NCBI GenBank assembly: GCA_020698575.1
Contig: CM036241.1
Coordinates: forward strand, 33,911,416 to 33,975,415
Reading direction: 5' to 3'
Length of the DNA stretch: 64,000 bases
From: Bostrychus sinensis
Lineage: Eukaryota; Chordata; Actinopteri; Gobiiformes; Eleotridae
A program made the position numbers and the translations under genes. The notes under the pieces are model-generated. The model did no database searches and was not told the DNA's origin. It saw only the letters and a program-made list of their open reading frames with translations. This document shows, piece by piece, positions 11,694 to 22,946 of the stretch (position 1 is the first letter of the stretch; every line of letters starts with the position of its first letter).

Positions 11694-12115
11694 GTATGTA
11701 CTGTATATTATTATGTTAATTACCATGTAATAAAGTAGAAAGAGGGCGATGTGTATTTTGCAGCACTGTTTCCATGTTATTACCTAATAACTATGAACCA
11801 TATTTCCAGGTAATTTTTTAACTATCTAATGGTTACTTGTATGTACATTATTATGTTTATTACCATGTAATGAAGTAGAAAGAGGGCGATGTGCATTTTG
11901 CAGCACTGTTTTTATGTTATTACCAAGAAACAAATAAAATAATTAGTGTACAATTTACATGGGGATTTAAAATGGTATCTGGAGTATTACAAAGTAATTA
12001 CAAGGTTATTTCCACAAGTAATTACCCATAATTACCATGTTATTAGATGTTTGTTACACCTTAATACTATGCTATTACCATGCTATTACTGTGCTGTAAT
12101 GTAAAGTGCAACCGA
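11694..12115 (+). mobile_element. MITE family F, copy 2, with internal 140-bp tandem duplication
   Basis: The right end (12001-12115) matches the reverse complement of 8615-8775 and finishes with 'gctgtaatgtaaagtgcaac'. Inside, 'taccatgtaataaagtagaa' plus 'agagggcgatgtgtattttg' at 11721-11760 recurs at 11861-11900 with an offset of exactly 140 bp and few differences. The element has therefore duplicated an internal segment. A matching left terminus is not visible, so it may be 5'-truncated. Confidence 0.6.
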
Positions 12116-12794
12116 CGGTTCTCTCTGCAAACCATCCCCAATTATACCCTCTAGTTTGGATGTCCACTGGGGCACCACAGAGACCACGTAACCCTTAACC
12201 CCTTAAATATCCACGGTAAAGCCCTGCAGACCCCTTTGAGGTGCTGCAAACCTGTAGCACTGTAGCCCTGACATGCACCTCCCCAAAAGTGTAACTACGG
12301 GTCGAGGCGACACAGACCACAAGCTGTGTGATTGGTTGCTTGGTCTGGCAGTGAATTGGCAGTACATTAAACAATGCAGAGGAGCGACACAGAAGTTCAA
12401 AGGGTTTACAACGGTGTTAAGACAACGGCGTTGTATAAATCAGGGTTTATTATCTTCATACTCTCTCTTAGTCCTATTCTGTCATTCTGGCTTCCAATCT
12501 TCTGCCTTGTTCGTGTGCCCTTCAGATGGTCCACTTGATCTTCAGGTGTGTTTCTTTGTTGTGGCTAAGAGCTCCCAGTAAGGGCTTTAACTCCTTAGTG
12601 ATGTGATCCTTGAAGCAAATGCCCAGTAGTTTCTTTCTTTCTGTGTGTCAGCTGTTATGATTCAATTGTGATTTTTTGTCCTTTCAGATGACCTTGAATT
12701 GACAGTGGACTTGCTCTCTGTGAGCTGCAATAGTATTTCAGCCTTTAGTTAATGGTTGATACCAGCATGATTGCTCTTTTTTCCACTGGATCTT
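12116..12794. other. Unassigned DNA
   Basis: No repeat terminus or coding motif is recognised. Part may belong to the degraded LINE that follows, since the minus strand upstream of its Cys-rich block would lie beyond 13070 and its 3' region here. Confidence 0.25.
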
Positions 12795-13070
12795 TTTCTG
12801 TGGGATGTCCTTAGACAATTAGCTCTGTTTAGACAAACCAGTCAAGTGTCTTGTCATTAGGGTCAGTTACACCAATGTTGCCATTTGGTGGCCAATGTTT
12901 TGAGCAGCTGGTTAATATATGCTCCACAGTTTGCAGTGGATCCTCACATTCACATTGGGCACTGTCCGCAAGATCCCACTGCAGCATTGCTGCACCAAAG
13001 CAGCCTACACCTGTGCTAAGGTGATTAAGTCAGTGAGGATGCCTTTGAAGTGGTTGTAATGCGTAGTTAT
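12795..13070 (-). pseudogene. Degraded LINE fragment, C-terminal Cys-rich domain
   Basis: On the minus strand the sequence reads as a peptide with a W-x-L-x-D-S-x-x-C-x-C motif followed by a QTVEHIL-x-x-C motif and HWPP. This is the layout of the cysteine/histidine block at the C-terminus of many LINE reverse transcriptase proteins (for example R1-, Tx1- and Jockey-related lineages). Upstream and downstream frames are broken by stops (two in the segment after the Cys block), and no catalytic RT domain is present. The family cannot be named from this piece. Confidence 0.45.
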
Positions 13071-14574
13071 CTTAGGTAGGCTTAGGATATGGCATGAAAT
13101 TATTACTGACTAACATGCAGAAGAAAAGGTTCTTTGGAGCCCAAATGGTGTGAATGGTGAGGCAGACAACAAAAGTTAAATGTAAAGGAAAATATATTGA
13201 ATGCATTTAATTTTGATCAAAACGGAGTTCCATAGATAGAAGTTATACATTTTGCTCAGTATAAGCTGACGCCATCTGGGTTTCTTTTAATAACTTTTGT
13301 AAGATGCGCTGCAGATAAACGGCTATGAAACCCCGGTTTTAAGCAAGTCGATTAGAAGTGGCTCACTATGGTTGAGGAATCAGACTCTCCTGCTTTTGAA
13401 TAGAAAGTAGGAGTAACTGAAGCGTTTACTGCTCGGTGCATTAGTGGGTTTGGGTTAGTTGTGAAATGAGTGCCTTTCCCCTTAATTTGTGATAAAGTTC
13501 ACCAATTAATAAAGAGGGTTATACCTGCTCTGGGCCAGACTCAGGTGCTGCCTAAGTTTCCATTGTTGACTGAGCGAGACTTGGGATAAGCCTGTTTTAT
13601 GGAACAGAAATGACAACAAAATAAGCCCGAGTTATCCATGTAAGTGCAGCTTATTGAGTTAGTTGTATGTAACAGCCCTCAGGTCTTGTATAACTATAAA
13701 TATCAATGTGTACTAAACTATTGCTGGATACAGTCTCTACCCATGTTGCTGCTTGATATGTCACTAGTGAAAGTGATCCAGTGACAGTATATAATGATTA
13801 CTGATGGCCTCAGTGATGTGTAGGAGGCTGAGCTTGCTCTTATCTGCAGTCCAGCATTCCTGTTTATGTTCAGTGCCCTTTCATTGCACTTGATGTTTAT
13901 CTATTGTATTATTGATGAGCCGAATCTTGCTGCTGTTTAGACGGGCAAGAGCCGTGCCTGTCCCTCCTGGTCTTTTGGCCATGTTGACGTAAGCTGATAT
14001 AAATTGAGTGAATGGGATTGATTTTGGGGATGCGCCTTTGAGTGGAGGGGAAGTTAGTGATGTTGCAGTGTCAGAGGCACCTTGGAGCGGCCACATGTGT
14101 GTGTGTGAGTGGGAGATAGAGGCAGACAGATGGTGCTGCTACACTGGAGTCTCCACTAATGTACTTTTAGTTTAGCTCTTATCACCTCTGGCAGCATTTT
14201 GGCACCATTTAAACAGATACTGACATTAGTAAACACACCACAACCTGGTGAATTTTTACACCTTTGTCAAAAGCATCATAATAATAGAAGGAAAAAGAGG
14301 AATTTCATGTTCAGCTCTGCTAGGTTTTAACAAGTCCATGGTAATGTGCTGTTATTGTTTTTGCCTAGAGTGGCTTCATGTCTCTTAGTGGCCACATGTT
14401 CAATGAACTATGGTTACAACATTTAAGACCTTTGCACATGCTTAAATGGTAGTTAGAGAAGATGTTACTAATTTCATATAATTAAGATTTCAACCAATTC
14501 AAAACAAAGATAAAGACAAATCAGTTATGGTATTGTCTTGCGAGCTTGCATGCAATTGCCAGGGCATAACAAGA
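13071..14574. other. Single-copy DNA, with a complex stretch at 13860-14110
   Basis: The segment 13860-14110 has mixed composition and low repetitiveness, and differs from the surrounding AT-rich DNA. It is a candidate for conserved non-coding sequence only. No gene feature is supported. Confidence 0.2.
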
Positions 14575-14576
14575 TA

Positions 14577-14623
<47 letters not shown>
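14575..14623. repeat. (TAA)n microsatellite
   Basis: About 16 uninterrupted ATA/TAA units. Confidence 0.95.
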
Positions 14624-14625
<2 letters not shown>

Positions 14626-16332
14626 CAAAAACAGCAAGTGTAGGACATAGGGCAAAAAATTCAGTTCTATAACATGACTGTTAGCTAACACATTTTGCAT
14701 AAAAACTAAGTCTGGTAAAAATGGCTTATGATCAGTGCTTGAATAATTGACTGCATAGTTTTAATTTAGGACATTGAGACAGAATTTTGTGTTTCTGCAC
14801 AATTGAGTTAAAGTTAAAAAGTCTGAGTTACTGACTTGTGGTTCACACCGTCACACAGCAGGATTTATTCTTGTGTTTTTATTAACCTGTTCAGTACCAG
14901 GCCTATTTTTTCTATGTCTTGTCTGAAATGATTTACTTAAAATAAATGGAGTAAATGTTCCAAACTACACAGGCTATATGTTTCATATTGACATCACCTT
15001 TATGTTTTAAAATCAGCTTCATGTACATTTTTATCTCATATATTAACACAACTTTTGTTGTGCTTGTGTGACGTCAGTGTTCATGTAACAGACACTAGTC
15101 TCCTGGACCCAGATTAATGGAAACACAAGCACAAGGTTTTGGGGCTACCTGTACCAAACCGTTGTGTACTGACATGACCCAGTGTCCAGTAGAAAAGCTC
15201 CTGATATCTTTAACTGCAAGGCAAAATGAGTAAAATGTTCTTTAAGACAAATGCCAAGGCTGGACTTGAGTACTATAACATTTGCTATTTCTATGAAATT
15301 TGTCTGCTTCACTACAGGTAAAAATATTTTTTCATTTCCAAAACAAGAATTTTGTGTTCTGCCACTTGGCATAGCACACATCACACATACAGTTAGTTGC
15401 AGAGAGTAAACATGAGTCCTGAATTAAATACAATGAAATCCACGTGTCCTCAGGCAGTTCACGACAAGTGGATATTTATAGCTGCAACATACTTTCTATG
15501 TATTTCCTAACAATGGCCATCAGTCTCCTTACACTTGGTAGTATTCTTAACACTTTAACAGTTGAGAGAGAATGTGGGACCAGTCACAATAGTACACAAT
15601 GCTTTGAGTAATGTGCTTTTGTTTTTCCCCTCTAATTGGCAATTGGACATAAAAAGAAGATGATCCCAGCAGTCCACACATAATGGCTTCCAAAGAGTTG
15701 CACTCCATTTCCCCCCCTCACACCTAATAGGCTTTACTGTCATATTTACAAAAACTGTTGCTGCTTGCATTAATGGCACCCAACTTCTCTACCCATTATC
15801 CTTTTATTGGTTTCGAATGACCCACCATACCAATGTTGCCATACAGCGCCTTAGGAATATCATTTCATTTCTAGCGCATACGGAAATAGTATAGCCACAG
15901 AACTAATTATGAAATCACAGCTTTACGATTTAGCCTTGTTAAAAGAATTATCATTTATTGCCCCAACTTTTCACACACAGACTGGCTTAATGTAAGTTTC
16001 AGACAGAAATATGCCATTACCAAAGCACCGGCAGGTCTCTATTACAAAGCAATAAAATGCACCAGGGACTGCCCTGAAAACTTTTTACAACCACGTCAAG
16101 CCATTTTTATGATGCACTTTGTGGCTAATTAGTTTATGGTGTATTATTACACAACTGTGGGTTTACAAAGTTATTAGTGAATGAATGATAAAGGTTGTAG
16201 TGCAGAGACAGCAGATATAACCAACTTGTTTAATGGTAATTGATTGCTCAGTGTTTCTTCAAATGTGTGATGTGTTTGTGATTGAGAATAATGTAAAGTA
16301 ATAGGCAAAGAACTAAAGAATGCTGTGCACCA
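14624..16332. other. AT-rich DNA without recognised feature
   Basis: Only short chance frames and no repeat ends are seen. Confidence 0.35.
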
Positions 16333-16800
16333 TAAAGCAGAACTCAGTAACATTTTTACCTTATATTATCTGTTTTGGAGTCCGTGTGCTGGTTAAATTA
16401 GTTGTTGTGGGGTTACTGGAGTGTGTGGCATCTCCCCCTGGTGTCTCTGGGCTGAAAGTGACACTTGCAACAGTGAGCGTCGTCGACCCGGAGTCACAGA
16501 AGTCTCAGGTCTCGCGAGAAAGTGGTACATCCTGGTTAGCAAAATCAACAAGCTAGTGGTGGCTTTATTTCTCAATTTTCGTCGTTCCAGAGCGGCCAAA
16601 TGGAAGAAAAAACTTTGTACACATATGCGGAGGGGAAAAATGAAAGTAAAGACGTGTGAGGGGTCACACAGGAGTCAACTAGGCTTGTGAGTAGTTATTT
16701 AGTTATTTAGTGCTTTACTCCGAACTGTAGGGAGAGCTTTAAAGAGGAAAATAAGGCAAAAAGAGCAAAGAAACAAGCAGAGTTACTGAGTTCCACTTTA
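16333..16800 (-). mobile_element. MITE family B, copy 1, with terminal inverted repeats
   Basis: The left end 'taaagcagaactcagtaaca' and the right end 'gttactgagttccacttta' are inverted copies of each other (about 17 of 19 positions). The 468-bp body is found again, reversed, at 22237-22680, with shared blocks such as 'agtgacacttgcaacagtga', 'atctccccctg', 'tttggagtccgtgtgctggt' and 'gttgactcctgtgtg' on the appropriate strands. It is GC-richer than its flanks and contains CpG and a 'tctcgcgaga' palindrome. No transposase is encoded. Confidence 0.7.
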
Positions 16801-16982
16801 AACACAAAACGAGGGACGAGGGGTATGTCTGCAGTAGTTTGTTGGATGTTCCAGGATCACCTGGATAAAGCTTTTTATTGTTTTTCATGACTACTGCTGC
16901 ATGTACTGTATACACCGTACTCCAATTTACTAGTAGAGCCATCCGTAGCCTAAACATTAGCCTGTTTTGCTCTTGTAATAGA

Positions 16983-17290
16983 TGGCATGTTTGTGGCTCA
17001 TTAAGACAGCCATTCCCAAAGTTAGGAGTGTCGCGCCCCCCTTAAAAATCAGAAAATGTCAAGTATGAAGACCCCAACAATAAAACTTCACTCTATTCAA
17101 AATACAGAAACAAACAAACAAAAAAAAATCTCTCTCTGACCAATCCCACATGCCTTCATTACATAGGTGTGTGTGTGAAGTGCATTGCCCAAAGACACAA
17201 CTGCAGTATGCTTTGCCGATGGTGGGTATCAAACCGTCAACCTTTGGGCTAGTGAGCAAACACTGCTCTACTGCTCTATAAAAGCTACTG
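16983..17290 (+). repeat. Degraded interspersed repeat, two joined pieces
   Basis: The part around 17000 ('cattcccaaagttaggagtg', then 'tcgcgcccccctt') resembles common 'cccaaagttggg..gcgaccccc' MITE ends. The part from 17170 ('tgaagtgcattgcccaaaga', 'ggtgggtatcaaaccgtcaa') matches the pattern of a fish repeat whose intact form reads 'gtcttgcccaaggacacaac' and 'gggatcgaacc'. A related copy lies at 30665-30905. Confidence 0.45.
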
Positions 17291-17874
17291 TATGTTAGTC
17301 TTGCTTATGCACTTTTATTAATAACAAATCAAAAAATGAGACATAGTAAAGTGCTGCATTACATTTGTGCTCACACTCCAAGTTAAACTGTATATTATTT
17401 TGAAATGTAATGTCTTTGGGTGCAAAGTCCACAGTAAAAAGGATTTTTGATACACTTCTCAGCAAAATAAAAACCAGCAGACTATTGTCAGAGTGCATTT
17501 GGTGTCACCAGAATTTGGTAACACACTTACAGTATCCATGCTGCCAGCTGAGCTCAGCTCCAACATGACAAATGCTTGAAACTCTGCTTTAATACCAAGA
17601 TAACAGTGAAATATGTCAATTTAGGAGCATGGTTAGATTCCATCAGCAGCTCACAACAACAACATGCTCGTTTCTTTAGCTGCGGTGACAGCTCTCTGGC
17701 TCCCACCACCTGCTGTCTCTATGAGCGAGAAGGCAGTGATTTACTCATAGCCCCCAGTCACAAATTGGTTAGATTTGATGTCTATTTGTGTGCTCCCTAT
17801 AAACATGTTTTCTTTGTTCAGAATGTAACATGGTACATTTGGTACATCGTGTTTTACATTTATGGTTGATTCAT

Positions 17875-17912
17875 TGTGTGTGTGTGTGTGTGTGTGTGCG
17901 TGTTTGTGTGTG
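17875..17912. repeat. (TG)n microsatellite
   Basis: A TG run with a single 'cg' interruption and a trailing 'tgtttgtgtgtg'. Confidence 0.9.
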
Positions 17913-19938
17913 GAGGTAGTATAAATGCAGTTCATGTACAGTATGTGTGCTTGTGTGCTCAAGCAAGTCCATTTGAATTGAAAATTATATTTTGTGACGT
18001 CATTTCAGTCAAAGAGGCAATGATAAATCTATAATCAATAAGTAATTATGTAACGAGACATGTATCCTAACCACCACTGTAAATGAGGGCAAAATGTGCA
18101 CAAGAACACTATTATCTCAAGGTAACATATTTTTTATTTCTATTGCTTCCTTTATTTTCCAGACCCCATTATTTGACTGCAAGTTGACTGGTGAGGCTGA
18201 TGAGTTGGCTCGGGTCTTCATTAATGGTAGTGTGCCAGTCAACATCATTTCCAAAAGCACACACTGCGCTCACATAAAGAGCACCCATTCGGTTATGGTG
18301 GGTGGCTAGGCAAAAGCTAAATGGTTAGAAATGATTGTAAATGAACCACCAAACCAAATTTACATGTGTATGAGACTATCTGCAGGCAATTAACTTGTGG
18401 GTGACTCCCCCCGCAAATGGGTGCCATCGGGTCCTTATCATTTTAGACAAGAAAACAAGTTGATAATTTGATTTGTGATCAGCGTCTCTGACAAACACAT
18501 CCCTCTCCACCTGAGGCACAAAACCGCAATCATTACAAGACAAGCGCTCGTCGACAAGGACACTGTCTGAGCTGAACCCCGTCACGGACAACATGGAGTC
18601 TGTCTGATTATGATTAGCAAAGTAATCAGAGGTAATTGCAGCTCTGTCAAAGTCTTCGTGGCACACATCTCACAGGGTCCTGACTTTGAGCTGAGTGCTT
18701 TATCTCACTCTACACCTTAAGCGACCAAACCTCTGCATCACTTTCTGCCTCTGCACTAATGACATTTACCACATCAATAACACATTACTCATACCTCACA
18801 CACCATTGATAGTTTGGCAGGGTTCGTCGATGTGCTGACGTTTGATTGACAGCTTGGCAGGTGGGCCATAAGAGACTTTTTTTTTTTCAGTGACAGCTCT
18901 GGCAACCGTCATTCACTACATTTACTGCAGATGATTCATATCGTGGAATACATACATATGTTTAGCATAATGAGTTATAGCATGGGCTTTTTTTTTACTA
19001 TACTACCATATACTTACATATACTGAGTCTACAGTTGTTGCTTTTCCACAAATACTGTTGTAATGAGTAAATCCGTATCAGTAGTAATTTTTTTTTCCTG
19101 GGGCAGAAAAGCATTGACAATAAGTAGTAGAAGATAAATGAGTGCCTAGGTGCCATTATCCCTTTTCCATGCAGCATGCAGCTACATTATGCTCATGTTA
19201 AGTGTTAACATATATTTGATTCAACTAGAAGTACTCATAAATTGCAGACCTCCACCAGGGCTTTCAGTCACAATGTGCAATTACAGTGCTCAAATCATTT
19301 GTTTTTTTACCTAGTTTAAATACTTATTTATTTTCATAATAAACCCTATGCTAGGACAAAACAGTATGCAGTAGGAGCAGAGACCCAATTCATGGGTAGG
19401 TTTATACTAGTTCAGTGGCTGGCTGCAAAATAAAAAAAAACTAATCATGACTCAACTGTAATTAGCATTTAATACAAACTCACAAATCGAGTCTCAGAAG
19501 TTACCTTGGCTATCTAGTTTTTGTGTGCTCCTACTGTGGCCCTGACTAGACCAGCAGCACCTTGACAGGGCTCTCTACCCTCCTTTCAGGGCCATCCATA
19601 TTGGGCAGCTCACAACTTGAGTCAGGCTAACAAGAGGCCAAGGACTAAAGGAGTGAAAGCACCCAAAGCACCTGTTTATGCTTTTATTAAATGTCATCAT
19701 ATAGCACCGGTGAGTAGCACTGGCGATGCATTCACTGCCAAAATGTACAGAGCGCATCTATTTACAATGAGTATACTGAGACTAATATACCACCTGGTTA
19801 CATGCATAAAGACTCACTGTTTGACTGTCTTTATGGCAGTTGGGAGATCTTTGTGGCAGTTTGGAAATCCATATCTCACAATGATGCAGAATATTTTTAA
19901 TTTCTAACCAGCTAACCATTTCTTTCTTTGTCCCTTAT
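17913..19938. other. Single-copy DNA, complex at 18380-18790
   Basis: The segment 18380-18790 is compositionally balanced, contains CpGs and homeobox-like 'taattgca' and 'caattaac' cores, and has no repeat signature. It is a candidate conserved non-coding element, unproven. An exon-like frame at 18160-18309 after 'tattttccag' has no recognisable domain. The rest is AT-rich. Confidence 0.25.
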
Positions 19939-20966
19939 AGAGGGTATGCACTGACGTCACGTTTCCTAGGGACACGCCCCCCTCGTTCTGACCAGTAGCA
20001 AAACAAGTGGTTGCGTTCAGTATAAACAGTGTGAGAGCGGGAGAGAAACTGATGAGAATTTACTTAAATAAGGCAAATGGACTCGACAGTGATCCACACA
20101 ACCTCACTACGAATCAGTTAACCACGGATATTGTTATGTGGCCAGCTGCTGGTCTATCAAACAGAGGAAGCTCATTTAACATTTAATACTGTGGTAAATA
20201 GCAGTTAGTTTCTCTACAACGTTGATACTGAATGAACAAACTAACCAAACTCAAACAACATTCAAACTCAACAGTGCTATAATTATCCTTGTTTATTTAG
20301 AGTGTAACATGTACAAATGGTAAAAATGAGGTAAATCTCTTTGCTTTACACAGCGGACAGCTCGTTCAGCATATGACTGTCTCCTCTGCTGTGAGACTGT
20401 TGGTCCTTCGTCCTCCAATTCATAACATGGCATTCTCCGAAGCCGGCAAATGCCACTGTGACTGTCAGTCAAAAGCTTCAGCCCCACCAGTCATCATCGA
20501 TCAGCCAGCGTCACGACACGGCCACTGCTCCATCGACTCCCAGAGATGCTCAGCGTCCATAGGCGGGACAATTTTGGAGCATTTATCCAATCACTGTCTT
20601 GCTTCATCGCAGTAAAAAAAAAAAAAGGTTTGTTTTTCTCTCATAGGAATCCATTGACGCTCAGCGTCAATAGGGATTTGCACAGTGTCTGAGCTGCTCT
20701 GAAGTGAGAGGAGGATGAGTGGAGAAACAGATTAAACAGCTGATAAATGAATGACATGACTCACTAAATTAAACACATTTTAGCACACTTTTAACTTATC
20801 TTCTCTAATTTTATGAAATTCAACAGTGTGTATTTGACCATTTATTTAATGAAATTTTACTTGTCAATGAGAAATCGCCACTGGTGGCCATGATTTTACT
20901 TTTTTCTACATTTTTATGTAACTAAGACAGCTGAGGATGCCATAGTTTGTTATAGTTTTATATATA

Positions 20967-21975
20967 TGTAGCCGGTAGATTGTACTGTACTGTAGAATGG
21001 GCGTGTCTAGCTTCTACGGTGTTTACTATAAGAGGTGTTTACTATAAGAGCCCCATAGCTACGGACCCCAGGTAAGCTGCTCTGCTTCAGGTCATGGTCT
21101 GTGCTGCTCCTGTGCTGTTTTGATGCAGCGAAGCCCAGGTGCCGGCTGCCTCATCACGAACGCTTAGCCCGTGCGCCTACTAGTATGAGTCGTGGCATGG
21201 ATCTTCTGCTGTGTGCTAGCTAGCTTGGTGGCTTGTACTATTTTTAATAACTAAAATGTGTTTTAACCATGAAACAGACTTGATAAATGCACTTAACGCT
21301 GTGGTCTTATTGATGTATTTTCTTACTGCATATTTGTTTGGCCACTGCTGTTTTGTTTGGGTCTAAGTTTTTGTTATTGCAGTTTATTGTTTGGGTTTAA
21401 TGTCTTTAATTTGGCTCTAGTTTTGTCTTTAGTTTTGTTTTGATAAGAAATTTAGGTTAATTGATTTATTTTCTATTTTTGTTTGTTTCTTTAATTATTA
21501 GTTTAGCTTTAGTCTGTTTGATTTGCCTTCTGTTAACACTGTGCTCCCTCTGCTATAGGATGTGGTCCGAGTGTGGTCGCCCGTCCGATGGTGGGTTTTG
21601 GTGATAGAGTCTCTCACTTCAGCTCCCTCACTCGTGCGTATAGTGGTATTTTGCACGTCCCTCGGTTTTGCGTGCTTTAGTTATCCTTACAGTTTATGGT
21701 GTTTGTGTGACTGTGTAACACAGAGCTTAGTGAGTACTCTGACCCATAGACAGTAAAGGCCCCTGACCATGTGCACCCATGGCTGGACAGCCCTGAGCAT
21801 TTAACTGATCTACTGAGCACTGCTTTAGAGTATTGTCTTTTTTTAATTTGGAAATTATATTTTTGTAAAATAAACAGATTCAACTCTATTTTAATCTCTG
21901 CCTCTATTTGACTACCACCATCATCCACAACTTACCTGTGAGCATTCTGGACCCTGAACCCTCCCTGCTCGGTTA
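20967..21975 (+). mobile_element. Probable solo LTR of an LTR retrotransposon
   Basis: The segment starts 'tgtagccgg' and ends 'ctcggttaca', that is TGTARCCG...CGGTTACA, the short inverted TG...CA termini of a long terminal repeat. Both sides are followed by 'tata', a possible 4-bp target duplication of low information because the site is AT-rich. A TATA-like 'actataagag' occurs twice in tandem near 21027-21052, and an 'aataaa' signal lies near 21868, about 105 bp before the end. This is the U3-R-U5 order expected on the plus strand. No gag, pol or second LTR is present nearby, so recombination has probably removed the body. Lineage (Gypsy-like or other) cannot be stated from an LTR alone. 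Confidence 0.55.
21019..21053 (+). promoter_or_regulatory. Duplicated TATA-like box in the LTR
   Basis: The unit 'gtgtttactataagag' is present twice in direct succession. In an LTR this is where the U3 core promoter would lie. Activity is unknown. Confidence 0.35.
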
Positions 21976-22236
21976 CATATAATCGAATTAACATTATTTC
22001 ACTTTATGGGAAATGCCAAGCAGTGGTAGTAACAACACTAGATTAGGTTGTAGCACAAAGTACTTTCTACTTTAGTTAATACTTTTAACAATTTTCTTGA
22101 GAACTTATACATCCAAACAAACTTTACAGGCATTAGATGTAAATTTGTCTTTATCGTGCAGCTAACACGGACCAAACACACGAAGCTCATTAACATACTG
22201 TTGTGTAGCTGTCAGTATATTTAATATAAAATGTTT

Positions 22237-22680
22237 GAAAGCAGAACTCAGTTACCTATCTCTTTGCTGTTTTTGCTTACTTTTCCTCTACGGAACTCCC
22301 CTTACATTTCGGAGTACAGCACTGCTGTAATATTACTCACAACAAGTCCAACTGACTCCTGTATGGTCTGTCGCACAGTTTTACTTTTGTTTTCTCCACC
22401 TTGTATCCCTAAAAAGTTTTATTTTTTTCTATAGTTTGGCTGCTCTGTCACCATGAAAACAGAGAAGTAAAGCCATTGCTAGCTTGTTGTTATGCTAACC
22501 TGCGATGCAGCCGCTCTCTCACAGACTCAAGACTTCAGCACTCACTGTTGCACTTGTAGTTTTCAGCCCAGAAACAGCAGGGGGAGATGCAGGATGCTTT
22601 ATTTGCCCCACAACAACTCATTTAACCACCACAGGGACTCCAAAACAAATTATTTAAGGTAAGGAGTTCCTCTGTGATTC
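22237..22680 (+). mobile_element. MITE family B, copy 2
   Basis: This is the reverse-oriented counterpart of 16333-16800. Blocks 'gcagaactcagttac', 'gctagcttgttg', 'cactgttgca', 'agcagggggagatgca', 'ggactccaaaacaaatta' follow the same order. The right terminus is more decayed than in copy 1. It lies inside the larger TIR-bounded element 19939-22946. Confidence 0.65.
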
Positions 22681-22946
22681 ACGCAAAAGTCCGTGGAAAA
22701 CTACAGATTGACTTTTGGCCTGCAGGTTGTTTACTGGAAAAGCAGCAGCCCATCTGCTTCTCCTCTTTTTAGATTTCAATTGTTAATCAAAAAATATCTC
22801 AGACTTGTTGAATATGTGTGTAACAGTAAATTTCTCTTTCCCGTTTTAGTTGAGTGTTTTGAGTCCTAACAGGTATCATTACACGACATAGCTTTTAATG
22901 CAGATTTGCCTCTCTGCATGCAATGACGTCATCTGCATACCCTCTT

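Larger units (their letters stand above)
19939..22946. mobile_element. Large TIR-bounded non-autonomous element enclosing other insertions
   Basis: The left end 'agagggtatgcactgacgtc' (19939) and the right end 'gatgacgtcattgc' plus 'agagggtatgca' on the complementary strand (ending 22946) form an inverted repeat of about 22 bp with one small gap. About 3 kb lie between them. That span includes a probable solo LTR (20967-21975) and a family B MITE (22237-22680), leaving about 1.55 kb of its own sequence. The inner part near 20540-20680 has inverted 'gctcagcgtc' motifs. No transposase frame is seen. A target duplication is not clear. The two ends could also belong to two separate short elements, so the single-element reading is an inference. 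Confidence 0.5.

Noticed and set aside
18094..18309. Exon-like frame after a polypyrimidine-AG site
   Set aside because: No recognisable domain, no donor of matching phase and no partner exon.
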